Source: Eubacterium callanderi (lineage in GTDB: Bacteria > Bacillota > Clostridia > Eubacteriales > Eubacteriaceae). Taken from it: DNA of 64,000 bases. The notes below the pieces were generated by a model, which made no database searches, was not told where the DNA came from, and saw only the letters and a program-made list of their open reading frames with translations. The stretch's first letter is position 1, and each line of letters begins with the position of its first letter. The stretch covers positions 251,971 to 315,970 of the forward strand of contig NZ_FRBP01000007.1 in NCBI RefSeq assembly GCF_900142645.1. The letters run 5' to 3'. Positions 36,353 through 46,189 of the stretch are shown in pieces. The position numbers and the translations under genes are program-made.

Positions 36353-36742
36353 ATGGCATATGTACCAATCCCAAAAGACTTAAAGAAGGTAAAGACAAAG
36401 GTGGCATTTAACCTTACAAAAAGGCAACTCATCGGATTTACCATTGCAGGACTTGTTGGAATACCTGTCTATTTATTTATGAGAAAGGTAGTGCCAAATG
36501 ATATAGCCGTCATATTTCTGATTGTGTCAACGCTTCCTATCTTTTTCATCACACTTTTTGAAAAGGACGGACTGACCTTTGAGAAATATTTTAAGCATAT
36601 TTATCTTCATAAGTTTTATCAGCCAAAAAAGAGAGTGAGAAAGGAGGTTTACCTTGAACAAGAAAAGAAAAATTCAGCAGCTAAAGTTAGAAGAAAACAA
36701 AAAAGCATTAAAAAGGGAGAGAAAGGACTTAAAGCAAAGTAA
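36353..36742 (+). CDS. prgI: PrgI family membrane protein
   Basis: A 129-residue protein: MAYVPIPKDLKKVKTKVAFNLTKRQLIGFTIAG and two close membrane segments (about 28-46 and 52-70), then EKYFKHIYLHKFYQPKKRVRKE and a basic tail; all typical of PrgI (VirB3-like) proteins. It sits in the membrane next to VirB4, whose gene overlaps its end by 89 bases. Confidence 0.85.
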   Translation: MAYVPIPKDLKKVKTKVAFNLTKRQLIGFTIAGLVGIPVYLFMRKVVPNDIAVIFLIVSTLPIFFITLFEKDGLTFEKYFKHIYLHKFYQPKKRVRKEVYLEQEKKNSAAKVRRKQKSIKKGEKGLKAK

Positions 36743-39083
36743 GGGAAAGGCAAAAAAAGAAAAGAGCGGACTATTTGACCTTATCTTTAAGAAAGAACAA
36801 AAACGCTATACGGTAGAAGATACCATTCCCTATCTAAGACTTTTAAAAAGCGGGATATGCCAGCTTGACGAAAAACATTTCAGCAAGAGCATAGCCTTTC
36901 AGGACATTAACTATCAGCTTGCTTTAGATGAAGATAGGGATTTGATTTTTAATCAGTTTGCAAACTTTCTAAATTCCTTTGATCCAAGCATAGCGATTGA
37001 GTTTTCCTACATCAATCAGCTTGGACGAAACGAAGAAATGAAATCGGCAATTCAGATACCGGATAAAGGGGACGGATTTGACGATATACGACTTGAGTTT
37101 AGAGAGATGCTAAAAAGTCAGATTGTAAAGGGAAATAACGGATTGAAAAAATCAAAGTATGTAACCTTTACAGTAGAAGCGGATAATTTAGAGCAGGCAA
37201 CATCAAAACTTGAAAGACTGGAGATAGATATATTATCTAATCTCAAAAGCATGGGGGTAAGAGCTGAAAGTCTTACAGGAGAGGAAAGGCTAAAGATTCT
37301 TCACGATATATTAAATCCGAATAAGACCTTTGAGTTTTCCTACAAAGACCTGAAGAAAAAGGAAAGTACCAAAACATATATCGTGCCTGATGAATTTAAC
37401 TTTATGCCAAGCAGGTATTTCAAGTTTGGGAAGTTTATCGGAGCAGCAAGTCATTTTCAAATCCTTGCAAGTGAGCTTTCAGACCGTATGCTATCGGAGT
37501 TTTTGGATATTGATGATAACATCAATATCTCTTTTCATATTAAGGCAATCGACCAGTCGGAAGCCATTAAGATGGTAAAAAGAAAAAACACCGATATTGA
37601 TAAGATGCGAATTGAGGAAAACAAGAAGGCGGTACGGTCAGGCTATGACATGGACATTCTTCCAAGTGATTTAATTACTTACGGAGAAGATGTAAAAAGT
37701 CTTTTAAAAGATTTACAGACAAGAGATGAGCGTATGTTTGTTGTAAGTATTGTTTTTATGAACTTTGCAAGGACAGTGCAAAAGCTCGATAACACCATTT
37801 CTCAGATAAGCTCCATTGCCAATAAGCATAACTGTAAATTGAAAAGACTTGATCATACGCAGGAACAGGGACTTATCAGTGTGCTGCCTCTTGGGGTAAA
37901 CAAGATTGAAATAGATAGAGGACTGACAAGTTCATCAACAGCGGTCTTTATGCCTTTTACCACAGAGGAGCTGTTTATCAACTCATCAAACAGCTTGTAT
38001 TACGGTTTAAATGCCCTGAGTCATAACTTGATTATGGCGGATCGAAAGAAATTAAAGAACCCAAATGGCTTAATTCTTGGAACTCCCGGAAGTGGTAAGT
38101 CGTTTTCAGCAAAGCGTGAAATGGCAAATGCCATCTTGGTAACTGACGATGATGTTATCATCTGCGATCCGGAAGGAGAGTATGGAAACCTTGTAAGGCA
38201 GTTTAAGGGAGAAGTCATTAAGGTCAGCAGTAAGTCAAAAGACTACTTAAATCCCCTTGATATAAACATGAACTATGGCGATGGAGATGCACCGCTGAAA
38301 GACAAGGCAAACTTTATTATGTCTATGCTTGAACTTGTAGTCGGTGGCAGCGGACTTACAGCAGAAGAAAAGTCGGTTATTGATAGGTGCCTTCCTAAAA
38401 TCTATGAAAAGTATTTTGAAAATCCGGAGCCTTGTAATATGCCGATTCTTCAAGACCTATACGATATGTTAAAAGGGCAGGAAGAAAAGGTCGGTAAGAA
38501 GCTGGCAACGGAGATGGAAATCTATGTATCAGGCTCACTAAATGTCTTTAATCACAGGTCAAATGTGGGCTTAAATAAGAAGCTCCTTTGCTTTGATATT
38601 AAGGAGCTTGGAAGTCAGCTAAAGAAAATCGGTATGCTTGTCATTCAGGATCAGGTGTGGAACAAGGTATCGCAAAACAGAGGAAACAAGGCTACAAGAT
38701 ACTATATCGACGAGTTTCACTTGCTGTTAAAAGATGAGCAGACAGCTTCATACTCGGTAGAGATTTGGAAGCGTTTTAGAAAATGGGGAGGTATCCCGAC
38801 AGGTATCACGCAAAATGTCAAAGACCTGCTTATGAGTAAGGAGATAGAAAATATCTTTGATAATACGGACTTTGTCTTAATGCTAAATCAGGCTTCGGGA
38901 GATAGAGAAATCTTAGCAAGAAAACTTAAAATCTCACTTCCTCAGCTTAGATATGTAACTAACTCTAATGAGGGTGAGGGACTCTTATTCTTTGGAAATA
39001 CCATTGTACCTTTCCTTGATAAGTTTCCGAAAGATACAATTCTTTATCAGAAGATGACTACTAAGCCGGAAGAAGTGAGGTAG
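36654..39083 (+). CDS. virB4: VirB4-like conjugation ATPase, CD1110 family
   Basis: An 809-residue ATPase. TTG 36654 follows AAAGGAGG. A charged N terminus precedes the VirB4 core. Walker A LGTPGSGKSFSAKREM starts near residue 475; Walker B YYIDEFHLLL and the GIPTGITQNVKDLL region follow. It powers assembly and transport in the mating channel with VirD4. The frame is intact. Confidence 0.9.
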   Translation: MNKKRKIQQLKLEENKKALKRERKDLKQSKGKAKKEKSGLFDLIFKKEQKRYTVEDTIPYLRLLKSGICQLDEKHFSKSIAFQDINYQLALDEDRDLIFNQFANFLNSFDPSIAIEFSYINQLGRNEEMKSAIQIPDKGDGFDDIRLEFREMLKSQIVKGNNGLKKSKYVTFTVEADNLEQATSKLERLEIDILSNLKSMGVRAESLTGEERLKILHDILNPNKTFEFSYKDLKKKESTKTYIVPDEFNFMPSRYFKFGKFIGAASHFQILASELSDRMLSEFLDIDDNINISFHIKAIDQSEAIKMVKRKNTDIDKMRIEENKKAVRSGYDMDILPSDLITYGEDVKSLLKDLQTRDERMFVVSIVFMNFARTVQKLDNTISQISSIANKHNCKLKRLDHTQEQGLISVLPLGVNKIEIDRGLTSSSTAVFMPFTTEELFINSSNSLYYGLNALSHNLIMADRKKLKNPNGLILGTPGSGKSFSAKREMANAILVTDDDVIICDPEGEYGNLVRQFKGEVIKVSSKSKDYLNPLDINMNYGDGDAPLKDKANFIMSMLELVVGGSGLTAEEKSVIDRCLPKIYEKYFENPEPCNMPILQDLYDMLKGQEEKVGKKLATEMEIYVSGSLNVFNHRSNVGLNKKLLCFDIKELGSQLKKIGMLVIQDQVWNKVSQNRGNKATRYYIDEFHLLLKDEQTASYSVEIWKRFRKWGGIPTGITQNVKDLLMSKEIENIFDNTDFVLMLNQASGDREILARKLKISLPQLRYVTNSNEGEGLLFFGNTIVPFLDKFPKDTILYQKMTTKPEEVR

Positions 39084-39086
39084 CCT

Positions 39087-41219
39087 ATGGGAAAGAAGCC
39101 GAAAAAGGACTTTAAAGAAAGGTATAAGGCAAGTCTTGAAAGAGAAATGCTTAAAGCTGAAACAAGCTCCATACCCGAAGAAGGTAAGCTAAAGCATAAC
39201 GATGATTATAGAGGGAAAATCGTTCATGACAAAGAAAGATTTCAGGATAAGGTTCATGAAAAGATAAGTAAGGTAAGCTCTGATAATGAGAAGATAGAGG
39301 GAACTTCCAAAAGAAATGCAAGGTATAGAGCTTCCGACAAAGGCAGTATAAATCAGATAAATAAAACAGAGAAAACTGACTATGATACTGAGGTTAAGAA
39401 TGGGAAAGTGTATGATCCTTTAGGACAAGACCTTGATAATGACGGGATTATAGACAGATACGATAATGACTTTAGAGACAGCAACTATTTTGAATCGACC
39501 TATGATGTGGAGGATAATCTTTCCCATAAAGAAAAATCATTAGAAAATTCCTTTAAAAATCATAAGACTCAAAAAAGCAGGTACAAGAGGAAGAACTATT
39601 CTGAAAGCCTTTATACAAGGAAAAAGGACGATGCACCAAAGGGAAATAAGGCTGATGATAAAAAGGCGGGAAAAGATGCTGTCAGCGGAAAAGTTTATAG
39701 CAGCCTATCAAAAGACCAAAAGAAAAAGCTAAAAAAAGACATGGTAAAGGTATCTGCCCTTTCAGGACTTGCTAAAGGAAGTGAAACTGTAAGAGATTAC
39801 TTGTCTCATGGAAGTGATGAAAATCAAGGAGTGGAAGCAGGAGAAAAGACAGCAGATACAAGCTCCAAGCTCATTCATGGCATAAAGAAGTACTCTGATA
39901 AGAAAAGAGCTAAAAGAGGCTATGACCTTACAAATAAGGACTATAAAATCAGAAAGCGTAAGTCAAAGTTGGAATTTCGTGATGCCAAAAAGGAACTGAA
40001 AAAGACGGATGAGTATAAAAGAGCAAGTGCATATAAAAGATTTCAAAAGAAAAATCAGGTAAAGGCAGCAATTTCTCGTGAGAATAAGTCAAGGCTTAGA
40101 GATCGAATTAAAGAGGGACTTATCGGAACACTGAAAAGCTCAAAGGATATGATTATCCGAAAAGCAAAAGGACTAATGCTTATTTTCATAGGTATCATTA
40201 TCTTAGGGACTTTTGTGATTAACTTTGCAGGAACGGGAATGACAGGCTTTATGAACTCTACAAGCTCTGTGCTTACAACAAGCTATTTATCAAAGCCAAA
40301 TGTCCTAAGTGAAATCAATCAGAAATTTTCAGATATGGAGGGTGAGCTTCAAAGTGAAGTTGACTATGTGAAAGAAAATTATCCTGGATATGATGAATAT
40401 ATCTTAAATAATACAGAATACATCGGTCATAATGTCCATGAGCTTTTATCCTACATTACATCAAGGTGCGGAGAGGTAAAGAGTGTATCGGAAGTAGAAT
40501 CCATATTAAAAGAATTATTTGAGTCCATGTATGACCTTGAGTATAGGGAAGAAATTGAAATCAGATACAGGACGGTTACGGAAACCTATACCGATGAAGA
40601 TGGCAATGAATATACCGAAAGCCACGAAGAACCTTATGAGTATAAAAAACTCATCGTAACGCTTCATAAAAAAGAGATGGACAGTATTATCCGAAAGGTC
40701 TTTGCAAACTATCCCGATAATCTAAAGCACTATGAAGCCTTGTTCCTTGCACAAGGCAATATGAGAGAAGCCTTTGGTAATTCTGACCTTATCAGTGCAA
40801 ATGGAGGTATCGGCGGTGGAAAAGAGTATGAGGCATCTACGGAAGTACAAAAGAAGATTGTTAATGCTGCATACATTACGCCATCTCCGGGTGCAGGCTG
40901 GTGTGCCATGTGGGTATCACAGGTCTATCAAAATGCAGGACTTGGATATATAGGCGGGAATGCCTGTGATATGTACCGAAACTATACCTTTACATCAGAC
41001 AGGTCAAAGCTAAAAGTGGGAATGATTGTGGCAGTTGAAAGCAGCAGTAGCGGAAGCAGTGCAGGGCTTACCTATGGTCATGTAGGTATTTACATTGGAG
41101 ATGGAAAAGTGATTGATAACATCGGTCGAATAAGAGTAACTACCTTAGATGATTGGATAGCAACATTTTGTAAGCACCATCCCGTAGGATTCGGTTTTCC
41201 GCCAAATGTAAAGAAATAG
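39087..41219 (+). CDS. CD1108-family cell-wall hydrolase with CHAP/NlpC-type domain
   Basis: A 710-residue protein. The charged N-terminal region holds an Asp-rich calcium-type motif DLDNDGIIDRYDND near 115-128. One membrane segment lies near 360-382, then an external region. The C-terminal peptidase domain has Cys606 in GWCAMWVSQ and His665 in YGHVGIYIGDG. It should cut peptidoglycan locally so the mating channel can cross the wall, like VirB1-type hydrolases. It follows virB4 by three bases. Confidence 0.85.
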   Translation: MGKKPKKDFKERYKASLEREMLKAETSSIPEEGKLKHNDDYRGKIVHDKERFQDKVHEKISKVSSDNEKIEGTSKRNARYRASDKGSINQINKTEKTDYDTEVKNGKVYDPLGQDLDNDGIIDRYDNDFRDSNYFESTYDVEDNLSHKEKSLENSFKNHKTQKSRYKRKNYSESLYTRKKDDAPKGNKADDKKAGKDAVSGKVYSSLSKDQKKKLKKDMVKVSALSGLAKGSETVRDYLSHGSDENQGVEAGEKTADTSSKLIHGIKKYSDKKRAKRGYDLTNKDYKIRKRKSKLEFRDAKKELKKTDEYKRASAYKRFQKKNQVKAAISRENKSRLRDRIKEGLIGTLKSSKDMIIRKAKGLMLIFIGIIILGTFVINFAGTGMTGFMNSTSSVLTTSYLSKPNVLSEINQKFSDMEGELQSEVDYVKENYPGYDEYILNNTEYIGHNVHELLSYITSRCGEVKSVSEVESILKELFESMYDLEYREEIEIRYRTVTETYTDEDGNEYTESHEEPYEYKKLIVTLHKKEMDSIIRKVFANYPDNLKHYEALFLAQGNMREAFGNSDLISANGGIGGGKEYEASTEVQKKIVNAAYITPSPGAGWCAMWVSQVYQNAGLGYIGGNACDMYRNYTFTSDRSKLKVGMIVAVESSSSGSSAGLTYGHVGIYIGDGKVIDNIGRIRVTTLDDWIATFCKHHPVGFGFPPNVKK

Positions 41220-41230
41220 GAGGTAACAAT

Positions 41231-41425
41231 TTGAAAAAGGAACTTACAACAGTAAAAAACAGAATAAAGAAGTTAAAGGATAAAAAGGCTCTGATTGATG
41301 AAGAATTGGAGCCTTTATTCATTCGTGAAGAAGAGCTTGAAAATGAAGAAATCATTGCCATTTGCAGAAAGAACAACATCACAATCAGTGATTTGATGGC
41401 AAAGGTAAATAGAGAAAAAGCATAA
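41231..41425 (+). CDS. DUF4315-like small coiled-coil protein
   Basis: A 64-residue helical protein (TVKNRIKKLKDKKALIDEELEPLFIREEELENEEIIAICRKNNITISDLMAKV), matching the size and helix pattern of DUF4315 proteins in CTn elements. TTG 41231 follows TAGGAGG. It lies between the hydrolase and DUF4366 genes as usual. Function unknown. Confidence 0.75.
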   Translation: MKKELTTVKNRIKKLKDKKALIDEELEPLFIREEELENEEIIAICRKNNITISDLMAKVNREKA

Positions 41426-41444
41426 CTGAAAAAGGAGAGGACAA

Positions 41445-42986
41445 ATGAAAACCAGTTTGAAAAAGAATAATAAATTTTGGACAGTAGCACTTGCAGTAAT
41501 TGTAAGTATTAGCTGTATTTTAGGTCTTTGGACGGTTGTTTATGCCAAGGAGCAAAAGTCGGAAGCTCCTACCAAAAATGAAGCTGTTCAAACGGAAGTT
41601 GAAGTAAATGTAAAGTATATCTTTGAAGATGAAAAGGTCTTTAAGGAAGAAAAGATAAAGGCTGAGAAAGGACAGCTTCTCGATAATGGAGATCTTCCAA
41701 TGCTCCCTGATGATATGAAATTTATTGATGAATTTCTATTTTATGAGGTAAAGGGAGATGGAAAAGATGAGATTATCCGTAAGGTAGCAAAGACTGAGGT
41801 TAAGGATAAAGAAACTAAGACGGAAGAAAAGCCAAAGCAGGATGAAAGCACACAGACGGAAGATAAAAAGACTGAAGATAAGGGAACACAGACGGAGCTT
41901 TCTAAAGATGATATTTCCAAAATGGAAAAAGAGGCTAAGGAGCTTCAGGAAAAATTTGATAAGTTAAATTGTGAGCTTAAAGACAAGGATAAGTTGAGTG
42001 ATAAGCAGAAAGAAAAAATCAAAGACCTTGAGGATGAGATTGAAAGTTTGAAAGAAAAAATGAAGAAAGATAAGGGAAATAAAGACTTATCAGAAGATAT
42101 GAAAAAGGAAATGGATAAGCTGAATGAAAAGGTCAAAGAGCTTGAGAAAAAGAAAGAAGTAAGTAGTACGCCTTCAACATCTCACTCGATTACGCCGATT
42201 AGTCCTATTTCCGGAATTAAAACAAGTTCGGGCATTTCTCCTCAAACACCACAGAGTTCCGGTAAAGGCTCATCTGATACAGTAAGTTCAAGCAATACCA
42301 CAAAAGATACAGGTAAAACAGAAGCAAAGGAGAAAGAAAAGGAAGTTCGCTATCCAAATAAATTGACAGCAAAAGCTCCTGCTAATAACAGCAGTCAGGA
42401 TTCATCTATGGACGGTACAAGTAAGAGTGTAAATACCAATAAGGGTGTGGCTTCCGCACCGTCAAAGGCAAGAGCTTCCGTTACGGAGAATAAGGATAAT
42501 GCAAATAAGGACTACCCGATCCATCATGGAGATAGCAGCGATAACAAAGAAACGAATATGTATTCAGCAGATGCAAGGCAGTTTATTACCTTTCAGACTA
42601 AAAATGGTAAGACTTTTCATCTCATCATCAACCACGATGAGGATAGTGAGAATGTAATGCTTTTAACAGAAGTATCTGAAGATGACCTACTTAACATGGT
42701 GGAGAAAAAAGAAGCACCAAAGCAGGAAGTAGTAAAAGAAGAACCTGTTAAGGAAGAAGTAAAGCCTGAGAAAAAAGAAGAAAAGAGTAATTTAGGAGCA
42801 TATATTATTCTTTTACTTGTTGTAGGCGGAGCATTGGGAGCAGGATACTACTTTAAGGTTGTAAAAAAGAAAGAAGATAAGGAGCTTGAAGCCTTAGAGG
42901 AAGAAGATGATGATTTCTTTTCTGAAGCTGAAAGCGAAGAAGAAACAAATGATGTAGATGAAGTAGAGGATGAAGATGAGCAGTAA
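41445..42986 (+). CDS. DUF4366 surface protein, CD1107 family
   Basis: A 513-residue protein with an N-terminal signal segment (VALAVIVSISCILGLWTVVYA), long low-complexity Glu/Lys coiled coil (about 120-240), Ser/Thr-rich linker, a conserved domain (FITFQTKNGKTFHLIINHDEDSENVMLLTEVSEDDLLNM, about 375-420), and a C-terminal membrane segment near 458-478 followed by a very acidic tail. It is probably exposed on the cell surface as part of the mating apparatus. Confidence 0.85.
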   Translation: MKTSLKKNNKFWTVALAVIVSISCILGLWTVVYAKEQKSEAPTKNEAVQTEVEVNVKYIFEDEKVFKEEKIKAEKGQLLDNGDLPMLPDDMKFIDEFLFYEVKGDGKDEIIRKVAKTEVKDKETKTEEKPKQDESTQTEDKKTEDKGTQTELSKDDISKMEKEAKELQEKFDKLNCELKDKDKLSDKQKEKIKDLEDEIESLKEKMKKDKGNKDLSEDMKKEMDKLNEKVKELEKKKEVSSTPSTSHSITPISPISGIKTSSGISPQTPQSSGKGSSDTVSSSNTTKDTGKTEAKEKEKEVRYPNKLTAKAPANNSSQDSSMDGTSKSVNTNKGVASAPSKARASVTENKDNANKDYPIHHGDSSDNKETNMYSADARQFITFQTKNGKTFHLIINHDEDSENVMLLTEVSEDDLLNMVEKKEAPKQEVVKEEPVKEEVKPEKKEEKSNLGAYIILLLVVGGALGAGYYFKVVKKKEDKELEALEEEDDDFFSEAESEEETNDVDEVEDEDEQ

Positions 42987-42990
42987 TGCT

Positions 42991-43052
42991 GCACCAAAAA
43001 AATACAGTATTTGGTGCAAAATCAAGGGCGGGAGAATAAAATCTTTCGCCCT
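42991..43052 (+). terminator. Two hairpins between DUF4366 and topoisomerase genes
   Basis: GCACCAAA/TTTGGTGC (42991-43017) followed by an AGGGCG ... CGCCCT stem (43025-43052). The T-runs are weak, so partial termination is likely. Confidence 0.5.
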
Positions 43053-43083
43053 CTTATATTGAAAAACAGGAGGAAGTACAGAA

Positions 43084-44790
43084 ATGAAATTAGTTATTGC
43101 AGAAAAGCCAAGTGTTGCAATCTCCATTACAAAGGTTATTGGAGCAAATAAAAAGAAAGATGGATATTATGAAGGAAATGGATATAGGGTTTCTTGGTGT
43201 GTTGGTCATTTAATTCAGATGGCAAATCCGGATGCTTACGATGAAAAGTATGCCAAGTGGAATATGGCTGATTTACCGATTATCCCCAAGGACTATAAGT
43301 ATGAAGTGGCAAAGTCAACCAAGAAGCAGTTTAACATCCTTAAAAAGCTGATGAACGACAAAGAGGTTGATACAGTTATCAATGCGTGCGACTCAGGTAG
43401 AGAAGGAGAGAGTATTTTTAGACTTGTATATAATCAGGCAAATTGCAAAAAGAAGATGAAACGCCTTTGGATTTCATCTATGGAAGATAGTGCCATTAAA
43501 GAGGGATTTGATCATCTAAAAGACGGAAAGGACTATGAAAATCTCTTTGAATCGGCACAGGCAAGAGCCATTGCGGATTGGTTAGTCGGAATGAATATAA
43601 GTAGGCTCTATTCTTGCTTGTATAAGCAAAATTACAGTGTTGGCAGAGTACAAACACCGACTCTTGCTATGATCGTAAAAAGAGATGATGAGATAGCAAA
43701 CTTTAAAAAGGAAAAATACTATACGGTAGAGCTTTCTATGAACGGATTTACATTATCGACAGATAGGATTGATGATGAGGTTGCTGCCGAACAGCTAACC
43801 AATTTAGTGGGAGATAAGATTGAAATCACAGATGTCATTCAAAAAGAAAAAATCACTAAGCCTGATTTACCTTTTGACCTTACAACACTTCAAAGGGAGT
43901 GCAATAAATATTTTGGATATAGTGCCAAGCAGACGCTTGATTATGCTCAAAGTCTATATGAGAAAAAGCTCATCACTTACCCAAGAACGGATAGCAGATG
44001 TTTAACAGAAGATATGATTGTGAGTACGGTCAATAATATTTTAGGAAAGAACGACTTTGATACAGAGCGTATCAAGACGGTGTTTAACTCAAAAAAGGTT
44101 ACAGATCATCATGCGATTATCCCGACAGTAAGCTCGCTGAGTGAAGATTTATCAGGTTTTCCTGAGAGTGAAGCAAAGGTATATAGGCTTATTTCTAATA
44201 AGCTTCACGCAAGTGTGGGCTATCCATTAGTGGAAAACACAACAAAGATTGTAGCTGTATTTGACGGTTTTGAATTTACAAGTTCAGGAAAAGTAATTAA
44301 AGATGAGGGGTTTACAAAATATATTAAAGAGTATAAGTCCAAGAAGAATGAGGATGCAGAGTTTCCTGATGTAAGTGTTGATGATGTTTTGAGCATTGAA
44401 AATAAAGAGATTAAAGAAAAATATACCCAACCTCCGAAACACTTTACTGAAGATACGCTCTTAAAGTCTATGGAGATTGCAGGAAATGATGCCTTAGAAA
44501 AAGGTGTAGAAGTGGAAAGAAAAGGTCTTGGCACTCCGGCAACAAGAGCAGGGGTCATAGAAAACCTAATTTACAAAGGCTTTATTGAAAGAGATAAGAA
44601 AAATCTTATAGCCACTCATAAAGGAATTAGCCTTGTAACGATTGTAGCGGATAGCTTTAAGTCGGCAGAAACGACAGCGAAGTGGGAAATGGAATTATCG
44701 GATATTGCTCAGGGAAAATCTTCAAAGGAAGAATTTTTGAAAGATATTGAAAATGAGATAAAAGAGGTTGTTCTGACATATACAAAGTAA
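43084..44790 (+). CDS. topB: DNA topoisomerase III (type IA)
   Basis: A 568-residue topoisomerase. The N-terminal Toprim domain starts KLVIAEKPSVAISI and has the DxD region ACDSGREGESIFRLVY (about 102-117). The catalytic Tyr is Y299 in LITYPRTDSR. It is a short element-encoded form, ending soon after the core without zinc ribbons. It would relax or decatenate element DNA during transfer replication. Ribosome site AGGAGG before ATG 43084. Confidence 0.9.
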   Translation: MKLVIAEKPSVAISITKVIGANKKKDGYYEGNGYRVSWCVGHLIQMANPDAYDEKYAKWNMADLPIIPKDYKYEVAKSTKKQFNILKKLMNDKEVDTVINACDSGREGESIFRLVYNQANCKKKMKRLWISSMEDSAIKEGFDHLKDGKDYENLFESAQARAIADWLVGMNISRLYSCLYKQNYSVGRVQTPTLAMIVKRDDEIANFKKEKYYTVELSMNGFTLSTDRIDDEVAAEQLTNLVGDKIEITDVIQKEKITKPDLPFDLTTLQRECNKYFGYSAKQTLDYAQSLYEKKLITYPRTDSRCLTEDMIVSTVNNILGKNDFDTERIKTVFNSKKVTDHHAIIPTVSSLSEDLSGFPESEAKVYRLISNKLHASVGYPLVENTTKIVAVFDGFEFTSSGKVIKDEGFTKYIKEYKSKKNEDAEFPDVSVDDVLSIENKEIKEKYTQPPKHFTEDTLLKSMEIAGNDALEKGVEVERKGLGTPATRAGVIENLIYKGFIERDKKNLIATHKGISLVTIVADSFKSAETTAKWEMELSDIAQGKSSKEEFLKDIENEIKEVVLTYTK

Positions 44791-44832
44791 GAGGCAACTA
44801 ATCTCAGAGTGGAAAAAATGTCCTAAAAGTGC

Positions 44833-44838
44833 TATAAT
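44833..44838 (+). promoter_or_regulatory. -10 box of the accessory AbrB-like operon
   Basis: Consensus TATAAT 35 bases before ATG 44874; no clear -35 hexamer. Confidence 0.4.
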
Positions 44839-44873
44839 CTTTTGTAGGAAAAGTAGGGCGAAAGGAAGTAAGT

Positions 44874-45053
44874 ATGAAAGATATATTTATGGATACTGCA
44901 AAAGTTATGGCAAAAGGACAGGTTACTATCCCAAAAAGGATAAGAGAACTTTTGAATTTAGAAAATGGAGATTATGTTACTTTTGTAGTCAATAAAGATA
45001 GAGTTGAAATTCAAAATTCCAATGTTTTGATTGAAGAAAACATTAAAAAATAA
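44874..45053 (+). CDS. AbrB/MazE-like DNA-binding protein
   Basis: A 59-residue swapped-hairpin AbrB domain: AKVMAKGQVTIPKRIRELLNLENGDYVTFVVNKDRVEIQ. Such proteins are transition-state regulators or antitoxins. No toxin of the MazF type is adjacent; the next gene is a YhcG-like nuclease, so it may regulate the accessory operon. ATG 44874 follows AAAGGAAG. Confidence 0.8.
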   Translation: MKDIFMDTAKVMAKGQVTIPKRIRELLNLENGDYVTFVVNKDRVEIQNSNVLIEENIKK

Positions 45054-45081
45054 CGGCACATTTTTAGAGGTAGGTGAAACA

Positions 45082-45597
45082 ATGAATAAGGATAAGGTGG
45101 CATTGCAGAATACAGATATTGGAAAAGATAATCATCTGTTTGAGGATATTGTTAAGATTGTTGAAAGTGCAAAGGATCGTGCTTATAAAAAAGTCAATGA
45201 AGAACTGATTTTGATGTATCAGGAAGTGGGAAAATACATTAGTGAAAAAACTAAGGAGGCATCTTATGGCTCCGGTTTCGTTGATAATGTAGCTGAATTT
45301 TTCTCAACTAATTATCCTGAATTAAAAGGTTTTAACCGCAGAGGTCTTTACAGAATGAAGCAATTTTATGAGCTGTATAAGGACGATGAAAAAGTGTCAC
45401 CACTGGTGACACAATTGAGCTGGACTAATCACTTGAAAATAATGTCAGCTTCTAAAAGCCAAGAAGAGAGAAGATTTTATATTGAATTAGCAATAAAAGA
45501 AAGATATTCAAAGCGTGAATTGGAAAGACAGATGGATAGCGGATATTATGAACGCTATATGCTTTCAAATGGTAATAATTTACCTACTATACAATGA
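45082..45597 (+). CDS. YhcG/DUF1016 protein, N-terminal half (split by in-frame TGA)
   Basis: 171 codons from ATG 45082, the DUF1016 N-terminal domain (EELILMYQEVGKYISEK ... NRRGLYRMKQFYELY ... QLSWTNHLKIM). The frame stops at TGA 45595-45597 and continues without shift into the C-terminal nuclease half at 45598-46128. A full-length YhcG protein (about 350 residues) is thus broken by one stop codon. An upstream in-frame TTG (45031) lies inside the AbrB gene and is not favoured. Confidence 0.78.
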   Translation: MNKDKVALQNTDIGKDNHLFEDIVKIVESAKDRAYKKVNEELILMYQEVGKYISEKTKEASYGSGFVDNVAEFFSTNYPELKGFNRRGLYRMKQFYELYKDDEKVSPLVTQLSWTNHLKIMSASKSQEERRFYIELAIKERYSKRELERQMDSGYYERYMLSNGNNLPTIQ

Positions 45598-45624
45598 GTA
45601 AAACGGGAAACACATAATTTATTT

Positions 45625-46128
45625 ATGGATAGCTATGTATTGGAATTTCTTGATACTCCCAAGATTGGAAATGAAAGAGAATTCCAGAAATCAATTCTTG
45701 AAAATCTGAAGAACTTTATCTTAGAAATTGGAAAAGATTTTTCCTTTATAGGTAATGAATATAGGGTACAGGTTGGCAATCATGATTACTATATTGACTT
45801 GTTGTTTTATCATAGAGGTTTGTCCTGCTTAGTAGCCTTTGAACTTAAAATTGGAGAGTTTAAGCCGGAATATATCGGAAAAATGAACCTGTATTTAGAA
45901 GCATTGGATAGAGAAGTAAAGAAACAAACTGAAAATCCAAGCGTGGGAGTAATCCTTTGTGCTTCAAAAGATGATGAGGTAGTAGAATTTGCATTAAGTA
46001 GAAGTCTTTCGCCTACAATGGTATCGGAGTATACATTAAAACTTATTGATAAGAGTCTGTTGCAAAGAAAGCTGAAAGAGTATACAGAAATTGCAGAGGA
46101 AAAAGTAGAAGCAAATGAGGAAAAATGA
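45625..46128 (+). CDS. YhcG/DUF1016 PDDEXK nuclease half (downstream of TGA)
   Basis: 167 residues from ATG 45625 with the PDDEXK-type core: FIGNEYRVQVGNHDYYIDLLFYHRGLSCLVAFELKIGEFKPEYIGKMNLYLEALD (catalytic D and E-x-K visible). It is in the same frame as 45082-45597, separated by a single TGA and nine codons. It may be translated separately from ATG 45625, though no good ribosome site is seen, or be the tail of a dead gene. Confidence 0.75.
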   Translation: MDSYVLEFLDTPKIGNEREFQKSILENLKNFILEIGKDFSFIGNEYRVQVGNHDYYIDLLFYHRGLSCLVAFELKIGEFKPEYIGKMNLYLEALDREVKKQTENPSVGVILCASKDDEVVEFALSRSLSPTMVSEYTLKLIDKSLLQRKLKEYTEIAEEKVEANEEK

Positions 46129-46189
46129 AAAAGGAATACTATAGGAGAAGCTTTGATTTGCAGGCAATTAAGATGAAGAAAGGAGTGAA

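Noticed and set aside
45595..45597. Selenocysteine or programmed readthrough at the TGA in the YhcG gene
   Set aside because: No hairpin following the codon was evident and homologous proteins are not selenoproteins; a nonsense mutation is simpler.
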